From Flavobacteriales bacterium (GTDB lineage: Bacteria > Bacteroidota > Bacteroidia > Flavobacteriales_F > PHOS-HE28): 64,000 nucleotides of DNA. Location of the stretch: NCBI GenBank assembly GCA_016717225.1, contig JADKGB010000003.1:124001-188000 (forward strand), in the 5' to 3' direction. A program made the position numbers and the translations under genes. Below the pieces are notes generated by a model. That model was not told where the DNA came from. It did no database searches and saw nothing but the letters and a program-made list of their open reading frames with translations. Numbering within the stretch: the stretch's first letter is position 1; each line of letters opens with the position of its first letter. Below, one piece after another: positions 38,661 to 48,545 of this stretch.

Positions 38661-39350
38661 ATGCGCATCGACATTCTGACTGCCTTGCCGCGCCTTTTGG
38701 ACAGCTACTTCAGCGAGAGCATACTGGAACGCGCCCAGAAGAAAGGCTTGGTTGAAGTTGTGGTCCATGACCTGCGTGATTTCAGCACGGACAAGCACAA
38801 GCGGCTGGATGATTATGCCTTCGGGGGTGGCGCAGGAATGGTGATGACGATAGAGCCGATACACCGCTGTATCGAAAAATTGAAAGGGGAACGCGCCTAC
38901 GACGAGGTCATCTACATGAGCCCGGACGGCGATCTGCTGGATCAACCCATGGCCAACCGCATGAGCAGTTTGAAGAACATCATTCTCCTTTGCGGGCACT
39001 ACAAGGGCGTGGATGAGCGTGTGCGACAACATTTGATCACCCGCGAGGTTTCCATTGGCAATTACGTGCTCAGTGGTGGCGAATTGCCCGCTGCGGTTCT
39101 GAGTGATTCTCTGATTCGCCTGCTGCCGGGCGTCCTTAACGATGAAACCAGTGCGCTTTCCGACAGTTTTCAGGACGGTCTGGTGGCACCGCCTGTTTAT
39201 ACCAGGCCTGCAGAATACAATGGCTGGGGAATTCCGGAAGTCCTGATGAGCGGACATGAGGCCAAGATCCACGCTTGGCGCCACGAACAGAGCGTTTTGC
39301 GCACCCAGGAACGGCGGCCGGATCTGCTGGAATCGTTCGGAGATGGGTGA
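38661..39350 (+). CDS. trmD: tRNA (guanine(37)-N1)-methyltransferase TrmD
   Basis: 229 aa. It has the deep trefoil knot signatures: DYAFGGGAGMVM (about residues 51-62), YMSPDGDLLDQ, ILLCGHYKGVDERV (about 110-123), SIGNYVLSGGELPA (about 131-144) and the C-terminal RPAEYNGW. It methylates G37 next to the anticodon of tRNAs reading CNN codons, which prevents +1 frameshifting. It precedes rplS by 80 bases; trmD-rplS linkage is widespread in bacteria. Confidence 0.97.
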   Translation: MRIDILTALPRLLDSYFSESILERAQKKGLVEVVVHDLRDFSTDKHKRLDDYAFGGGAGMVMTIEPIHRCIEKLKGERAYDEVIYMSPDGDLLDQPMANRMSSLKNIILLCGHYKGVDERVRQHLITREVSIGNYVLSGGELPAAVLSDSLIRLLPGVLNDETSALSDSFQDGLVAPPVYTRPAEYNGWGIPEVLMSGHEAKIHAWRHEQSVLRTQERRPDLLESFGDG

Positions 39351-39430
39351 TCCTGGTGCGACCAAGGCGATAATTCCCTAACATTGCGGCCCCAAATGCG
39401 GGACGTGTTCCCGTTAAACCGCTGAGCGCC

Positions 39431-39801
39431 ATGGACAAGATCAAGCAACTCGAGAAAGAATGGGCCCCTGTGAAGCAGTACGCTGACTTCAAAGCGGGCG
39501 ATACCGTGACCATACACTACAAGATCGTGGAGGGCGCCAAAGAGCGTATCCAACAGTTCCAAGGTGTGGTGATCCAGCGCAAAGGCAGTGGCAGCACCGC
39601 CACCTTCACCGTTCGTAAGATGAGCGGCGCTATTGGTGTGGAGCGTATTTTCCCGATCGCCTCGCCGTTCATCGACCAGATCGATGTGAACAAGCGCGGC
39701 CAAGTGAACCGCGCCCGCATTTCTCCTACTTGCGCAACCTGCGCGGCAAGAGTGCCCGCATCCAGGAGAAGCGCCAAGTGGTGGCCGCTGTGGCGAAGTA
39801 G
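39431..39801 (+). CDS. rplS: 50S ribosomal protein L19 (frameshifted in this sequence)
   Basis: Residues 1-97 read in one frame with typical L19 text (FKAGDTVTIHYKIVEGAKERIQ, FQGVVIQRKG, GVERIFP, VNKRGQVNRARI). At about 39719-39722 (CATTTCTCC) the expected YLRNLRGKSARIQEK continues one frame over and ends at TAG 39801. One base appears to be missing. L19 is a 50S protein at the 30S interface and is normally essential, so this break is best explained as a sequence error. A strong terminator follows 18 bases after the stop. Confidence 0.93.
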
Positions 39802-39818
39802 TTCGCTGCTTTCAATTC

Positions 39819-39844
39819 CGAAGGCCCCAGCATTGGGGCCTTCG
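39819..39844 (+). terminator. Terminator after trmD-rplS
   Basis: Perfect 11-base arms CGAAGGCCCCA / TGGGGCCTTCG around a GCAT loop, followed by TTCGCTCTG, 18 bases after the rplS stop. Confidence 0.75.
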
Positions 39845-39862
39845 TTCGCTCTGCCCTGGTTT

Positions 39863-40463
39863 TCAACTGAATTCTCGGGCAGCACTTGCACGAGGGACTT
39901 GTGGTGGAAGTTTGTACGGGTCGGATCCGGATCCGAACCAGCGAACATCAGCGCGAGCAGGTTTTAGGAGGAGGTCGCGATCGGCCCGGACACCCTGCGC
40001 GGGTACGGGGCCGAATTTTCGCGCCAACGCGAGGTCAGCAATCAGACCGGGGTCGGCAGAATTTCGCTTTACGAGATATGGTCCGACAACAGCGCCAGCA
40101 ACTCCCGCAATTACTGGTGACCACCCGCTGTCAGATTCAGTTGAGCATGGTCAGTGTGAACCCTAAAGACCCCAGAACGAATGCCCCACCTGCTCCGAAA
40201 ATCCAAGCGCCACAAGAACCACGGCTGTCTTGAATTTGTGTTCGGGCGCAACAAATGAACCAGCAGACAGTCAGCAAAGCTCTAAAGAATGGTGCAAAAA
40301 TTCTTTCAGGAAGCTCGGGATACGGTGTGATAAATGGGGCTGTCGCCACCGCTCAACGTCCTATACAAAATCCAATGCATAGGAAAATCAACAAGCACTC
40401 CCGCAACTAGTGCGATTGGCAATACGCCTATCAACTCAGCCAGTATTTGAATCCTCTGTCCAT
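39863..40463 (-). pseudogene. Possible frameshifted membrane-protein gene downstream of cphA
   Basis: No intact frame crosses this 600-base stretch, but minus-strand reading in three successive frames gives membrane-like text: ELIGVLPIALVAGVLVDFPM (about 40450-40380), PERIFAPFFRALLTVCWFIC and AWIFGAGGAFVLGSLGF (40310-40140), and SPVIAGVAGAVVGPYLVKR with a charged tail ending at TGA 39863 (40115-39863). A candidate start (MDRGFKYWL) lies at 40463, 9 bases after the inferred cphA stop. Base composition is lower in GC than nearby genes. It could be a frameshifted small membrane protein or non-coding decay; a plus-strand alternative is weaker. Confidence 0.3.
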
Positions 40464-40472
40464 GTCCCAGTC

Positions 40473-43123
40473 CTACTGTACTTCGAGGACTCACCCACCA
40501 ACTCCTTGTTCCTGTTCGGGATATCGTCCGTGTTGAAGGCCACCTTCTCATCCTCCTCCGCCAGCTTCAGCACGAGGGCGAGCCGCATCGGGCACCACAT
40601 CGCTGCATAGCGTGAGGAAACTGCCGGGCTTGGCCGTGCTGGCCGCGTGGGATGGCTGCGTCCTCGCACGTTGATGATGTACGGCTTGTTGGGGTCGACC
40701 TCCTTGATGCCCTTCACCATGAGTGCGATGATCTCGTCGTCGGTTTTGCCGCGCAGGTTACGGTCCTGGCGGATGATGATCTCATCGAACATCTGCGCGC
40801 TGAGGCGGCCGAGGTTCACGGTATCTTCGTCGCGACGGTCTCCCACGCCGGCGATCACGCCCACCTTCGGGCTGTCGGGGATCTTGCTCAGGAAGTTTCC
40901 GAGGGCCTCGAACCCGTGCGGGTTGTGGGCGTAATCCACCTGCGGAACTTCTTGATCTGGAACAAATTCAAGCGACCCGGTGTCTGCGCGGCTGATGGAA
41001 CGAAGGTGGCGAGTGCTTCACGGAGTTCCTCGACTTTCACCCCTTGCACATAAGCGGCGAGTACTGCGGGCAAAACGTTCTGGATGTTGAAGACCGCTTT
41101 TCCACCGTAGGTCAGAGGCACGTTCACCGCTTTCTCGATGCGCAACTTCCATTCGCCTTTGCTGATTGTTATGAAGCCGTTCTCGTAGATCGCCGCCAAG
41201 CCACCGAGCTTGCAGTGCTGGCGGACCAAGCGGTTATTCTCATCGAGACTGAAGAGCGCGATCTTGCAATCCTTTTCTTAGCATGTGCATCACCAACTCA
41301 TCGTCCGCGTTGAGGATCGCGCAACCGTCCCGTCGAACGCTTCGTGGAACAGTGCTCTTCACGTGGGCCAGTTCTTCCAGCGTGTGGATGTCCTTCAAGC
41401 CCAAGTGATCGGCAGCCGTTGGTAACAATGGCGACGTCGCAATGCTCGAAGCCAAGTCCACTGCGCACCAATCCACCGCGCGGTTTCCAGCACGGCCATA
41501 GTCACCACCGGCTCCTTCAACCAGGTTGCGCGCTGCTCCGGACCCGTGCAATCACCCGTCATCAACAAGCGGTTCATGATGTAAACGCCATCGCTGCACG
41601 TCATACCCACCTTATAGCCAACACTTCGCATCAAGTGCGACGTGAGCCGTGTTGTTGTTGTCTTTCCATTCGTACCGGTGACGGCAATAATGGGTATGCG
41701 GCTAGGAGTACCTGGCGGGAAAAGCATGTCCACCACAGGCTCAGCAACGTTGCGCCCAATTCCGCCGGTAGGATCCAAGTGCATCCGGAAGCCCGGGGCT
41801 GCGTTAACCTCCAATACAGCACCACCCCGATTCGTTGAGCGGAATGGTGATGTCGTCCGTCATGATGTCGATGCCGCAGATGTCCAGGTCGATGATGCGG
41901 CTGATGCGTTCGGCGAGGAACACGTTGAACGGATGCACCACTTCGGTGACGTCGTCCGCCGTGCCACCTGTGCTGAGGTTGGCGGTCGCTTTTAGATAGA
42001 CCGTCTCCCCTTTTGCTGGAACGCTTTCTGGCGTCAGGCCTTTCAGTCCGTCGGCTTCAACGTGTGATCGTCGATGTCGATCCAAAGGTCAGCACGTTCT
42101 CATGCCCGTATCCACGGCGCGGACGTGTTCACTTCTTCGGCGAGGCGCAATGGTGCTCTTGCCATCACCCACAACACAGGCGGGGTGCGTTTCGCACCAG
42201 CGATAGAAGCGGTGATTGATGAGCAACCGATGATCGAGTCCTGTGATGTAACGCTCGAGCACTTCGGCTGATCTCCTTCGCTTTCGCCAACGCGACTTTC
42301 GCTTCTTCAGACTTTTGATGCCAATAGTGGCACCGCGTCCGTGGTTTCCTCCGCTGGGTTTGATCGCTTTGGAAATCCAACGGAATCCAAAGCAGCTTCC
42401 AACCCTTCTTCGCTGCGCACCACACGACCCTTGGGCACGGGGATCTCGTAGCTCTCAAGCAATTGCTTGGTCTCCTCCTTGTCGCAAGCGATCTCGACAC
42501 CGATGTTGCTTGTCTTGCTGGTAATCGTTGCACGGATCCTTTTCTGGTGGATACCGTGACCGAGCTGCACCAAGCTCTGCCCGTTCAAACGCAAATAAGA
42601 ATTCCACGGGCCACCGCTTCGTGAACAATGCTGCCAGTGCTGGGCCGAGACGCGACTCTTCGCGTAGTTCGCGCATTTTGGAGATGCGTCCGCCGGGTCG
42701 AATTTCGCGCCGCTGATCAACGCCTCGGCTATTCGAACCGATGCCTTCGCCGCATACATGCCAACGGGCTCTTCGATGTAGCTGAACACAACGTTGTAAA
42801 CACCGTTCTCACGCGTACTGCGTGTGCGACCGAAACCTGTTTCCATGCCCGCGAGCGTCTGGATCTCCAGGGCGATGTGTTCGATCACGTGGCCCATCCA
42901 CGTTCCGCGTTTCACGCGCTCGAAGAAGCCACCTTCATGGTCTTCGCTGCAACGATGGCTGTACATGCTCGGCAACAGGAGGTGATCGCTCATAGAAACC
43001 GGATGATTGTCGGTAGGCTTTTGCTCCAGATGCTCGATGTGTCGAGGCGCATAACGATGAGGTTGTGCCGTTTTACAGACCAATAATTGGGGCCACGCAT
43101 GGCCTTTAATTCGAGATGCGCAT
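40473..43123 (-). pseudogene. cphA: Cyanophycin synthetase, broken by multiple frameshifts
   Basis: About 2650 bases, the right length for an 880-aa CphA, but at least eight frame changes are needed. Read in order: MRISN|LKAMRGPNYWSVKRHN (start at 43123, break about 43109), IEHLEQKPTD, GTWMGHVIEHIALEIQTLAG, FGRTR...GVYNVVFSY, LNGQSLVQLGHGIHQKRIRA (ATP-grasp entry), ACDKEETKQLLESYEIPVP, EVNAAPGFRMHLDP, then a Mur-ligase P-loop VTGTNGKTTTTRL, and MDYAHNPHGFEALG. The inferred end is LVGEVLEVQ then TAG at 40473, one base out of frame. CphA polymerises Asp and Arg into cyanophycin using ATP. It is divergent from cyanophycinase. Confidence 0.85.
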
Positions 43124-43289
43124 GGAATGAACGTTTTTGTTCGGCGTGGAAGATAGTGGTACCCGGGTATGCTGACGACAGCCAATACCCCGCAAGCCTC
43201 AAGCTGCTAGCTTCGAGCTGTGCGGTGTTGTATGGAAAACCCTGTTGATGAACCCTTGCGCACGTTGGTTCCACTTCGCAGGATCCCTC

Positions 43290-43298
43290 TACTTTCGC
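43290..43298 (+). promoter_or_regulatory. Promoter for cyanophycinase
   Basis: TACTTTCGC at 43290-43298, with a TTG at 43265-43267 (22-base spacing), matches both the -7 and -33 elements of Bacteroidota sigma-A promoters. It is about 50 bases upstream of the ATG at 43351. Confidence 0.6.
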
Positions 43299-43350
43299 AG
43301 AGCCATACCCAATTGGTGGGCAACCGGGGTGGGGGGACTAACGACCAAGC

Positions 43351-44215
43351 ATGATCCCAAAAGGCAAGCTCATCGCAATAGGCGGTAACGAGGACAAGGG
43401 CATCGAACCCGGAAGGTGGCCATAATGCCAGGTCTTCCAGCAGCGTTCATCGAAGAAGGCATTCTGAAACGTGTTGTTGATGAGATCGGCGGTACTGGTA
43501 GTCGCTTGGCCGTAATGACCAGCGCAGCAGCATTCCGGAAAAGTGGGCAACAATTACATCGAGGCGTTCAGGCGCCTTGGCCTTAACAACGTGGATGTGC
43601 TTGATATTCGCGACCGGAGCCGTAAAGCCCGATGCGATCGAGCGCTTGGCCAAGGCCGATGGTGTTATGATGAGCGGGGGAAACCAACTGCGCTTAACGA
43701 CGATCTTCGGGGGCACGGCCTTTTTGGAGCTGATGAAACGCCGGTACCACGAAGAAGAAGGCTTTGTGATCGCTGGCACGAGCGCCGGTGCCATGTGCAT
43801 GAGCAGCACCATGATCTACCAGGGCCATAGCTCCTCGGGTCTGGTAAAGGGTGGTGTAAAAATGACCACTGGCGCTTCTCTGATCCAAGATGTGATCATC
43901 GACAGTCATTTTGTGGAGCGCGGTCGCTTCAGTCGGTTGAGCCAAGCCGTTGCGAGCAATCCGAACGCGATCGGTATCGGCTTGGGTGAAGACACGGGTG
44001 TAGTGATCACGGACGCCGATATGTGTGAGACCATTGGCAGCGGCCAGGTGATGATCTTCGACGGACACGATATCAGCTACAGCGATTACGCCGACGTGGA
44101 AGAAGGTGAGCCTTTCAGCATCGAAGGCATGAAGGTCCATATCATTTCCAAGGGCCACAGCTATTCCGTGAAGCAGCGGGCGTTCTCTGCGGTGCGGGTG
44201 CCTGTTCGCGGCTGA
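43351..44215 (+). pseudogene. cphB: Cyanophycinase, frameshifted in the 5' third
   Basis: Starts MIPKGKLIAIGGNEDKG at 43351. Frames change near 43425 (then FIEEGILKRVVDEIGG, SRLAVMTSAAAF), near 43542 (then NNYIEAFRRLGLNNVDVLDI) and near 43610, after which the frame is intact to TGA 44215 (VMMSGGNQLRL, FVIAGTSAGAMCMS with the catalytic Ser of peptidase family S51, IGIGLGEDTGVVI). The enzyme cleaves cyanophycin to beta-Asp-Arg dipeptides. About 290 aa when joined, the family norm. Divergence from cphA with 227 bases between starts suggests a shared storage/mobilisation unit. Confidence 0.85.
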
Positions 44216-44241
44216 ACCTCCTTTCTCCATATTTTAGCTGC

Positions 44242-44730
44242 ATGCGTGCGGCTTGGATCTTTTTCGTACTCCTGTTGCTTCTGGCTTTCTCGCCGAAAAA
44301 GGACCAACATCCGGAACACTTCGTATTCGACCATGAGCACGCTTTTTCCGCGGATGAAGTGGCTCGGCTCGATACACTCTTTCGCGGCCACGAGTTCCGC
44401 ACAACGAACGAGATCGCCTTGGTAACCACAACATCGTACCACGGCCAACCGGACTTGCGTTCGTTCGCGGCCACTTGCGGTGATTCGCTCGGGGTGGGCA
44501 AGAAGCACAAGAACAATGGGGTGATCATCGTCTTCAGCAAGAAGCTTCGTGAGGTGTTCATTGCCACTGGCCTCGGTACCGAACAGGTAATGTCCGATGC
44601 CCGATGTCAAGGCTTTATTGATAGCCTGATGATCCCGCTGTTCAAAGAAGACATGTACTTTGATGGGGTCTGGGCGGGTAGTTGTGCCATAGTCAACCAC
44701 TTGGAACTACCTGGGAACGAGATCCGCTAG
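44242..44730 (+). CDS. TPM-domain secreted protein
   Basis: 162 aa. A signal/anchor (MRAAWIFFVLLLLLAFS) precedes a TPM (TPM_phosphatase) domain with FDHEHAFSADEVARLDTLF, TNEIALVTTTSY, GVGKKHKNNGVIIVFSKK and VFIATGLGTEQVMSDARC. TPM domains occur in envelope-associated proteins and have been linked to phosphatase activity or photosystem maturation; the bacterial role is unclear. It starts 26 bases after cyanophycinase on the same strand. Confidence 0.88.
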   Translation: MRAAWIFFVLLLLLAFSPKKDQHPEHFVFDHEHAFSADEVARLDTLFRGHEFRTTNEIALVTTTSYHGQPDLRSFAATCGDSLGVGKKHKNNGVIIVFSKKLREVFIATGLGTEQVMSDARCQGFIDSLMIPLFKEDMYFDGVWAGSCAIVNHLELPGNEIR

Positions 44731-44804
44731 GTTCTGAAAACATCCATTCGTTCGTACCGCTGCTTCCACTTTCTTTGCGCCGCCGAATCCAAGGCATCCA
44801 CACC

Positions 44805-44969
44805 ATGTCGACCAAGGACACCTACACCCCCCATCCGAACTCCGCTCTCTTGCCCTTTTACGCCATGTCCCTCTTCGCACTGATGCGCTGCATCGTGATG
44901 TGGCGCTCTTACAAGTTCTCTGAAGCCTCCCCGGACGCAACCAACGTAGAGGTCGCTCCCGCCAAATAA
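44805..44969 (+). CDS. Small hypothetical protein with one membrane segment
   Basis: 54 aa from the ATG at 44805. A hydrophobic stretch (SALLPFYAMSLFALMRCIVMW) near residues 13-33 is followed by an acidic tail (EASPDATNVEVAPAK). No family recognised. It ends about 85 bases before a strong hairpin. Coding status is inferred from the composition and the terminator placed after it. Confidence 0.45.
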   Translation: MSTKDTYTPHPNSALLPFYAMSLFALMRCIVMWRSYKFSEASPDATNVEVAPAK

Positions 44970-45054
44970 AGGCACGTTCGCCGTATTGACCGGTGCCGAG
45001 GTGACGAAGTTGAGTCGCGCGTAAACGCGCGGTAACCTCCAAAAGACTTTTGTG

Positions 45055-45083
45055 GAACGCCCCGAATTTCCATCGGGGCGTTC
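45055..45083. terminator. Bidirectional hairpin terminator
   Basis: Perfect 11-base arms GAACGCCCCGA / TCGGGGCGTTC around ATTTCCA, followed by GTGTTTCT, between the convergent 44805 gene and nth. A second GC hairpin (CGCGCG TAAA CGCGCG, 45016-45031) lies just upstream. Confidence 0.65.
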
Positions 45084-45089
45084 GTGTTT

Positions 45090-45725
45090 CTACCCGAACA
45101 ACTCCTTCCTCCCGATCAACGAGCAGATCGGGCATTTCCGCGGATCATGCGCTTTCGCAGGGCAATGTTCGCGTCCGAAGAAAATGATGCGCAAATGCAA
45201 CGCGTTCCACGTGTCCTCAGGAAAAAGCTTCTTCAAGTCGGCCTCGGTCTGTTCCACGCTTTTTCCCGTACTCAAAGTCCAGCGATAAGCGAGCCGGTGA
45301 ATGTGGGTATCCACCGGGAAGGCTGGGAAACCGAATGCTTGTGACATAACGACACTAGCCGTCTTGTGCCCTACGGATGGCAATGCTTCCAATGCGGCGA
45401 AGGTCTGTGGCACCTTCCCTCCGTGCTCATCCAGAATGATCCGCGAAAGGCCGTGGATCCACGCACTCTTCATCGGTGAAAGCCCGCAAGGCCGGATGAT
45501 GTCCTGGATCTCCTCTACGCTCAGCTTCACCATCTGTTGCGGTGTGCGCGCCTTGGCGAAGAGCAGCGGTGTGATCTCGTTCACCTTTTTATCAGTGCAC
45601 TGGGCGCTGAGGACCACGGCGACGAGCAGAGTGAACGGATCCTCGTGGTCGAGCGGGATGGTCGTGCGCGGGTAGAGCTCCGCCAGTTTCGCGGCGGCGA
45701 AGGCGGCTTTCTCGGGGCGGGTCAT
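45090..45725 (-). CDS. nth: Endonuclease III (Nth), lacking a full Fe-S cysteine set
   Basis: 211 aa from ATG 45725, which overlaps the upstream stop as ATGA; the longer open frame to 45815 lies inside the upstream gene. It has the HhH-GPD core: VVLSAQCTDKKVNEIT with the catalytic Lys region, LPSVGHKTASVVMS (helix-hairpin-helix) and FPVDTHIHRLAYR with the catalytic Asp. The C-terminal iron-sulfur loop reads HCPAKAHDPRKCPICSLIG with only three cysteines at unusual spacing and no fourth. It removes oxidised pyrimidines. Loss of the complete cluster is seen in some HhH glycosylases, so activity is still plausible. Confidence 0.92.
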   Translation of the reverse strand: MTRPEKAAFAAAKLAELYPRTTIPLDHEDPFTLLVAVVLSAQCTDKKVNEITPLLFAKARTPQQMVKLSVEEIQDIIRPCGLSPMKSAWIHGLSRIILDEHGGKVPQTFAALEALPSVGHKTASVVMSQAFGFPAFPVDTHIHRLAYRWTLSTGKSVEQTEADLKKLFPEDTWNALHLRIIFFGREHCPAKAHDPRKCPICSLIGRKELFG

Positions 45726-46357
45726 TGTCCTCCCGATCCGATGATCCTTCGCATCTCGCGGCCATTCATGTCCATGATATCGTTTGTTATTACCCAGGAC
45801 TGACTTCCTTTCCACGCCCTTACAGTGCTCGCAAGTCGATAGCTGGGTGCGATGGAACGGAGCTTGGCCAACTGGGTCGTCACGAGACCCTCGTTCCTCT
45901 TGAACAAGTACATGGGCATGGCGATGATCAGCCCATTCTTGAGTCCCTCAAAACCCGTATCCCCGAAGACCTTGACAAATATTTCCGGGGTGCGCCCTGT
46001 TCTTAGCCAGCTGTTCCAATCAGGAGCCCAGACCTCCGTATCAAAGAACTGAACTTCGCCTTGCCCGTTGGGTTCCTCAAGGTACTTCGTGGTCCATCGC
46101 TTGTTGCTTTCTTCATTCCATGGCATGCGACCGAAACCGAGCCACCCGTTCTTGTGTTCGTAGGCCTGTAAACTCCGTATGTACGCCTTTTCAGTAGTGA
46201 TAGACAATAGCGATGTGATCATCGGCATCATCTCCTTCCAGTTGTCCCATGCGTAGATGCGGATCGGATTCGAGGAATGCATCACCCACACCTTATAACT
46301 CCCGCGCAGGCGCCAAATGAAAACGGTCAGCCAGTTGATCAGTACGCGCCACCTCAT
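45722..46357 (-). CDS. Hypothetical protein translationally coupled to nth
   Basis: 211 aa. N-terminal residues 1-16 (MRWRVLINWLTVFIWR) could be a weak membrane anchor. The rest is a Trp-rich soluble domain (IYAWDNWKEMMPMITSLLSI, NGWLGFGRMPWNEESNKRW, EVQFFDTEVWAPDWNSW, RTPEIFVKVFG, GLIIAMPMYLFKRN). No known family is recognised. Its TGA overlaps the nth ATG by four bases, so both are probably translated together. A link to DNA repair is possible only by position. Confidence 0.7.
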   Translation of the reverse strand: MRWRVLINWLTVFIWRLRGSYKVWVMHSSNPIRIYAWDNWKEMMPMITSLLSITTEKAYIRSLQAYEHKNGWLGFGRMPWNEESNKRWTTKYLEEPNGQGEVQFFDTEVWAPDWNSWLRTGRTPEIFVKVFGDTGFEGLKNGLIIAMPMYLFKRNEGLVTTQLAKLRSIAPSYRLASTVRAWKGSQSWVITNDIMDMNGREMRRIIGSGGQ

Positions 46358-46386
46358 GGCTCGGATCTGTGCTCAGCTAAGTACAA

Positions 46387-46551
46387 CTACCACGTGAACG
46401 TATGCGGCCCCGAGCCCCGAACAAAGGTGTGAGACCGCGCGGGCATCTTCTCCCCTTCCACATGCACCAGGTTTTGCTGGTCGCCGAAGACATCCATCAG
46501 GAGCGTGTTCTGCAAGGTCGGGTCGATCGGCGACGCGAAGAGCTCAGGTGA
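46387..46551 (-). pseudogene. C-terminal remnant of a DUF6702-type protein
   Basis: The minus strand, entered after an in-frame TGA, encodes about 54 residues ending at TAG 46387: LFASPIDPTLQNTLLMDVFG then QQNLVHVEGEKM and GSGPHTFTW. This matches residue for residue in pattern the end of the DUF6702 protein at 49271 (SLMQDVFAEQDNIVHLEADG ... SSFTFSW). No N-terminal part is found upstream, where the CHU_C gene ends at 46595. It is read as a truncated second copy or a frameshifted gene start. Confidence 0.5.
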
Positions 46552-46594
46552 TCACAAAGTTCACCTCAATTCCTCCGCTCCCCAATGCGGATCA

Positions 46595-48300
46595 TTACCG
46601 CAGCACTGTGATCGTTCCGGTTCGTTGTTGATCGATCGTGATACCGCATTCGGAGCTGTATGAAACGGTATAGAAATACACTCCTTGCGCTACATCACTG
46701 GCATTCCAACTCCGCTGACCGCCGTCCACTGAATCATGGATCACAAGGCCCCATCGATCATAAACGGTGAGACTGTAGCGATCGAACAAAGAGGTAATGT
46801 CCAAATCAGGATAGCCTGGCAGGAAGGGTTTCCAAAAATCATTCTTGCCATCCCCATTCGCCGAAACGACATTGGGGAAGATCAGCGTGCTCAGATCAAT
46901 TTCCGATGTGGTGGATGCAAAAATCTCCACGGAAGCGACATCAGAACAACCGGTTCGAGGATCCGTAACCTCCAAGACATAAGTACCAGGAATGGTTACT
47001 TGTGGCGAGGCATTCGAACTGAAGGAGCTGTCGATGCCATCTGGTGTTATTGCTGTCCACGAGTACTGCACAACCTGAGGCGGCTGCACATCCACACCTT
47101 GGATCACCACATAGGGAGTCGCACAGGAAATGGAATCCTGCAACTGTGCTATGCTCAATGCCAGCAGATGGTCCGGGATCTCCACTTCAACGGTCAGCTC
47201 ACAACTTCCTGCGTCCGTGACGGTCAACGTATAAACATCCGCATTCAGGCCCGTGGCCGAACCGTTGGAGATCGGCACTCCATCCAATGCGAATTGCACG
47301 GGTGGCGCCCCTCCACCAACGTAGGTGGCTTGGATCGAGCCGTTCACACCGTTGCAGGCATCGATAATATCCACGCTATAAGCAAGGGAGGGATCAATGG
47401 TGACAAGCAGCGTGGTCTCCAGAACGATATTGCCGCAGATGTCCTCCACATTGCCCGAAATATTCGTGATCACCAATGTGTAGATGCCCGGCTCCAGCAG
47501 ACTCGCACCAAGATCGATCGGTATCCCGTCTGAGCGAAGGCCATGGAATTGTCCGGTGTCACATTGATGAAGTTGAAGACCTCGCCGGAGGGAGAAGTAA
47601 TGGTGATGTCCGCGGGTTCCACGGTCGATGTCACGATCTGCTCGCTGAATTCCAGATGGAACGACTGGTTCCCACAATTCGCAACGACTTCCACCGGAAC
47701 AGGTGGTGTTTGGTCATACAAGGAGGCCGTGCTTTGGGTGAAGTCGATGGTATATCCGTCCGGGCTGCCGGTCCAATTCATCACAACAAGCGCATAAGTC
47801 TGCCCGACTTGCACAGCGAGATCCGCGTTGAACGGCGGACCGTTCGTATCGCCAGGGCCGTTGGATGTTCCCGTACCACCGTTTCCGGAGGAGATGCCGG
47901 TGGGTCCGTTCGCGTTCGCGAGAGAGCCGTAAGAGTTGCAGTTGACCTCGGGCGATGATCCGTCCTGGGCGTTGATCCCTGCACAACCTCCGTTGGTGAT
48001 GTTGAAGAGCCCCCAATCATAATCGTCCAGGTCGTTCGCTGGGTCCAACACGAAATTGAGGTCACCGGATTGCTGCACAGTGAACGTATACCAAAGGCTC
48101 ATGGTCTCCGCGTTCGCATTGCAGACACCGGTGAACTCGTAGACGTTCCCAGTGCCAGGTGGTGCCGAGATCTCCGTGAAGACCCCACCACACAGCTGTA
48201 TGGCCCCATCGCAATCACTTGTGCTTGGTTGAGCGAATACCCTGCTCGATAGCAGAACACTCAAAATGGCAATGTTCCTGACGCTGCTTCCCATGTTCAT
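46595..48300 (-). CDS. T9SS type B (CHU_C) secreted protein, one frameshift
   Basis: About 568 aa in two frames: 48300 to about 47525, then to 46595. The start MNMGSSVRNIAILSVLLSS...FAQ is a signal peptide; the longer open frame to 48642 is not needed. The N-terminal domain (SDCDGAIQLCGGVFTEIS, LWYTFTVQQSGDLNFVLDP, DYDWGLFNIT, YTIDFTQS) is the PPC-like module found in flavobacterial surface proteins. Ig-like units follow, then a CHU_C tail (SANGDGKNDFWKPFLPGYP, YDRWGLVIHDS, AQGVYFYTVSY, TITVLR). It should be exported by the type IX system. The break near GACGGGATACC is homopolymer-associated. Confidence 0.85.
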
Positions 48301-48545
48301 GAAATAAGTTCGATCATACAGTAGACCTGCGGCTTGGAAAAATGGTTGTCCGATGATCGATGGCAGATCGGTTGTTAATTCCGTAACAACATGTTCATTT
48401 CCAGTAGTTCTATGATGGATGTGAACAGCTGTTTTCAGCGCTGAAAGGTAGATCTCGTTCCCTTGATGCCCGCATTGGCCTATGAACCTCGATCGATCAC
48501 CAGCCCTCCTGCACGGAAAGCTCAAAGGCACTTGGGTGATGGAGA

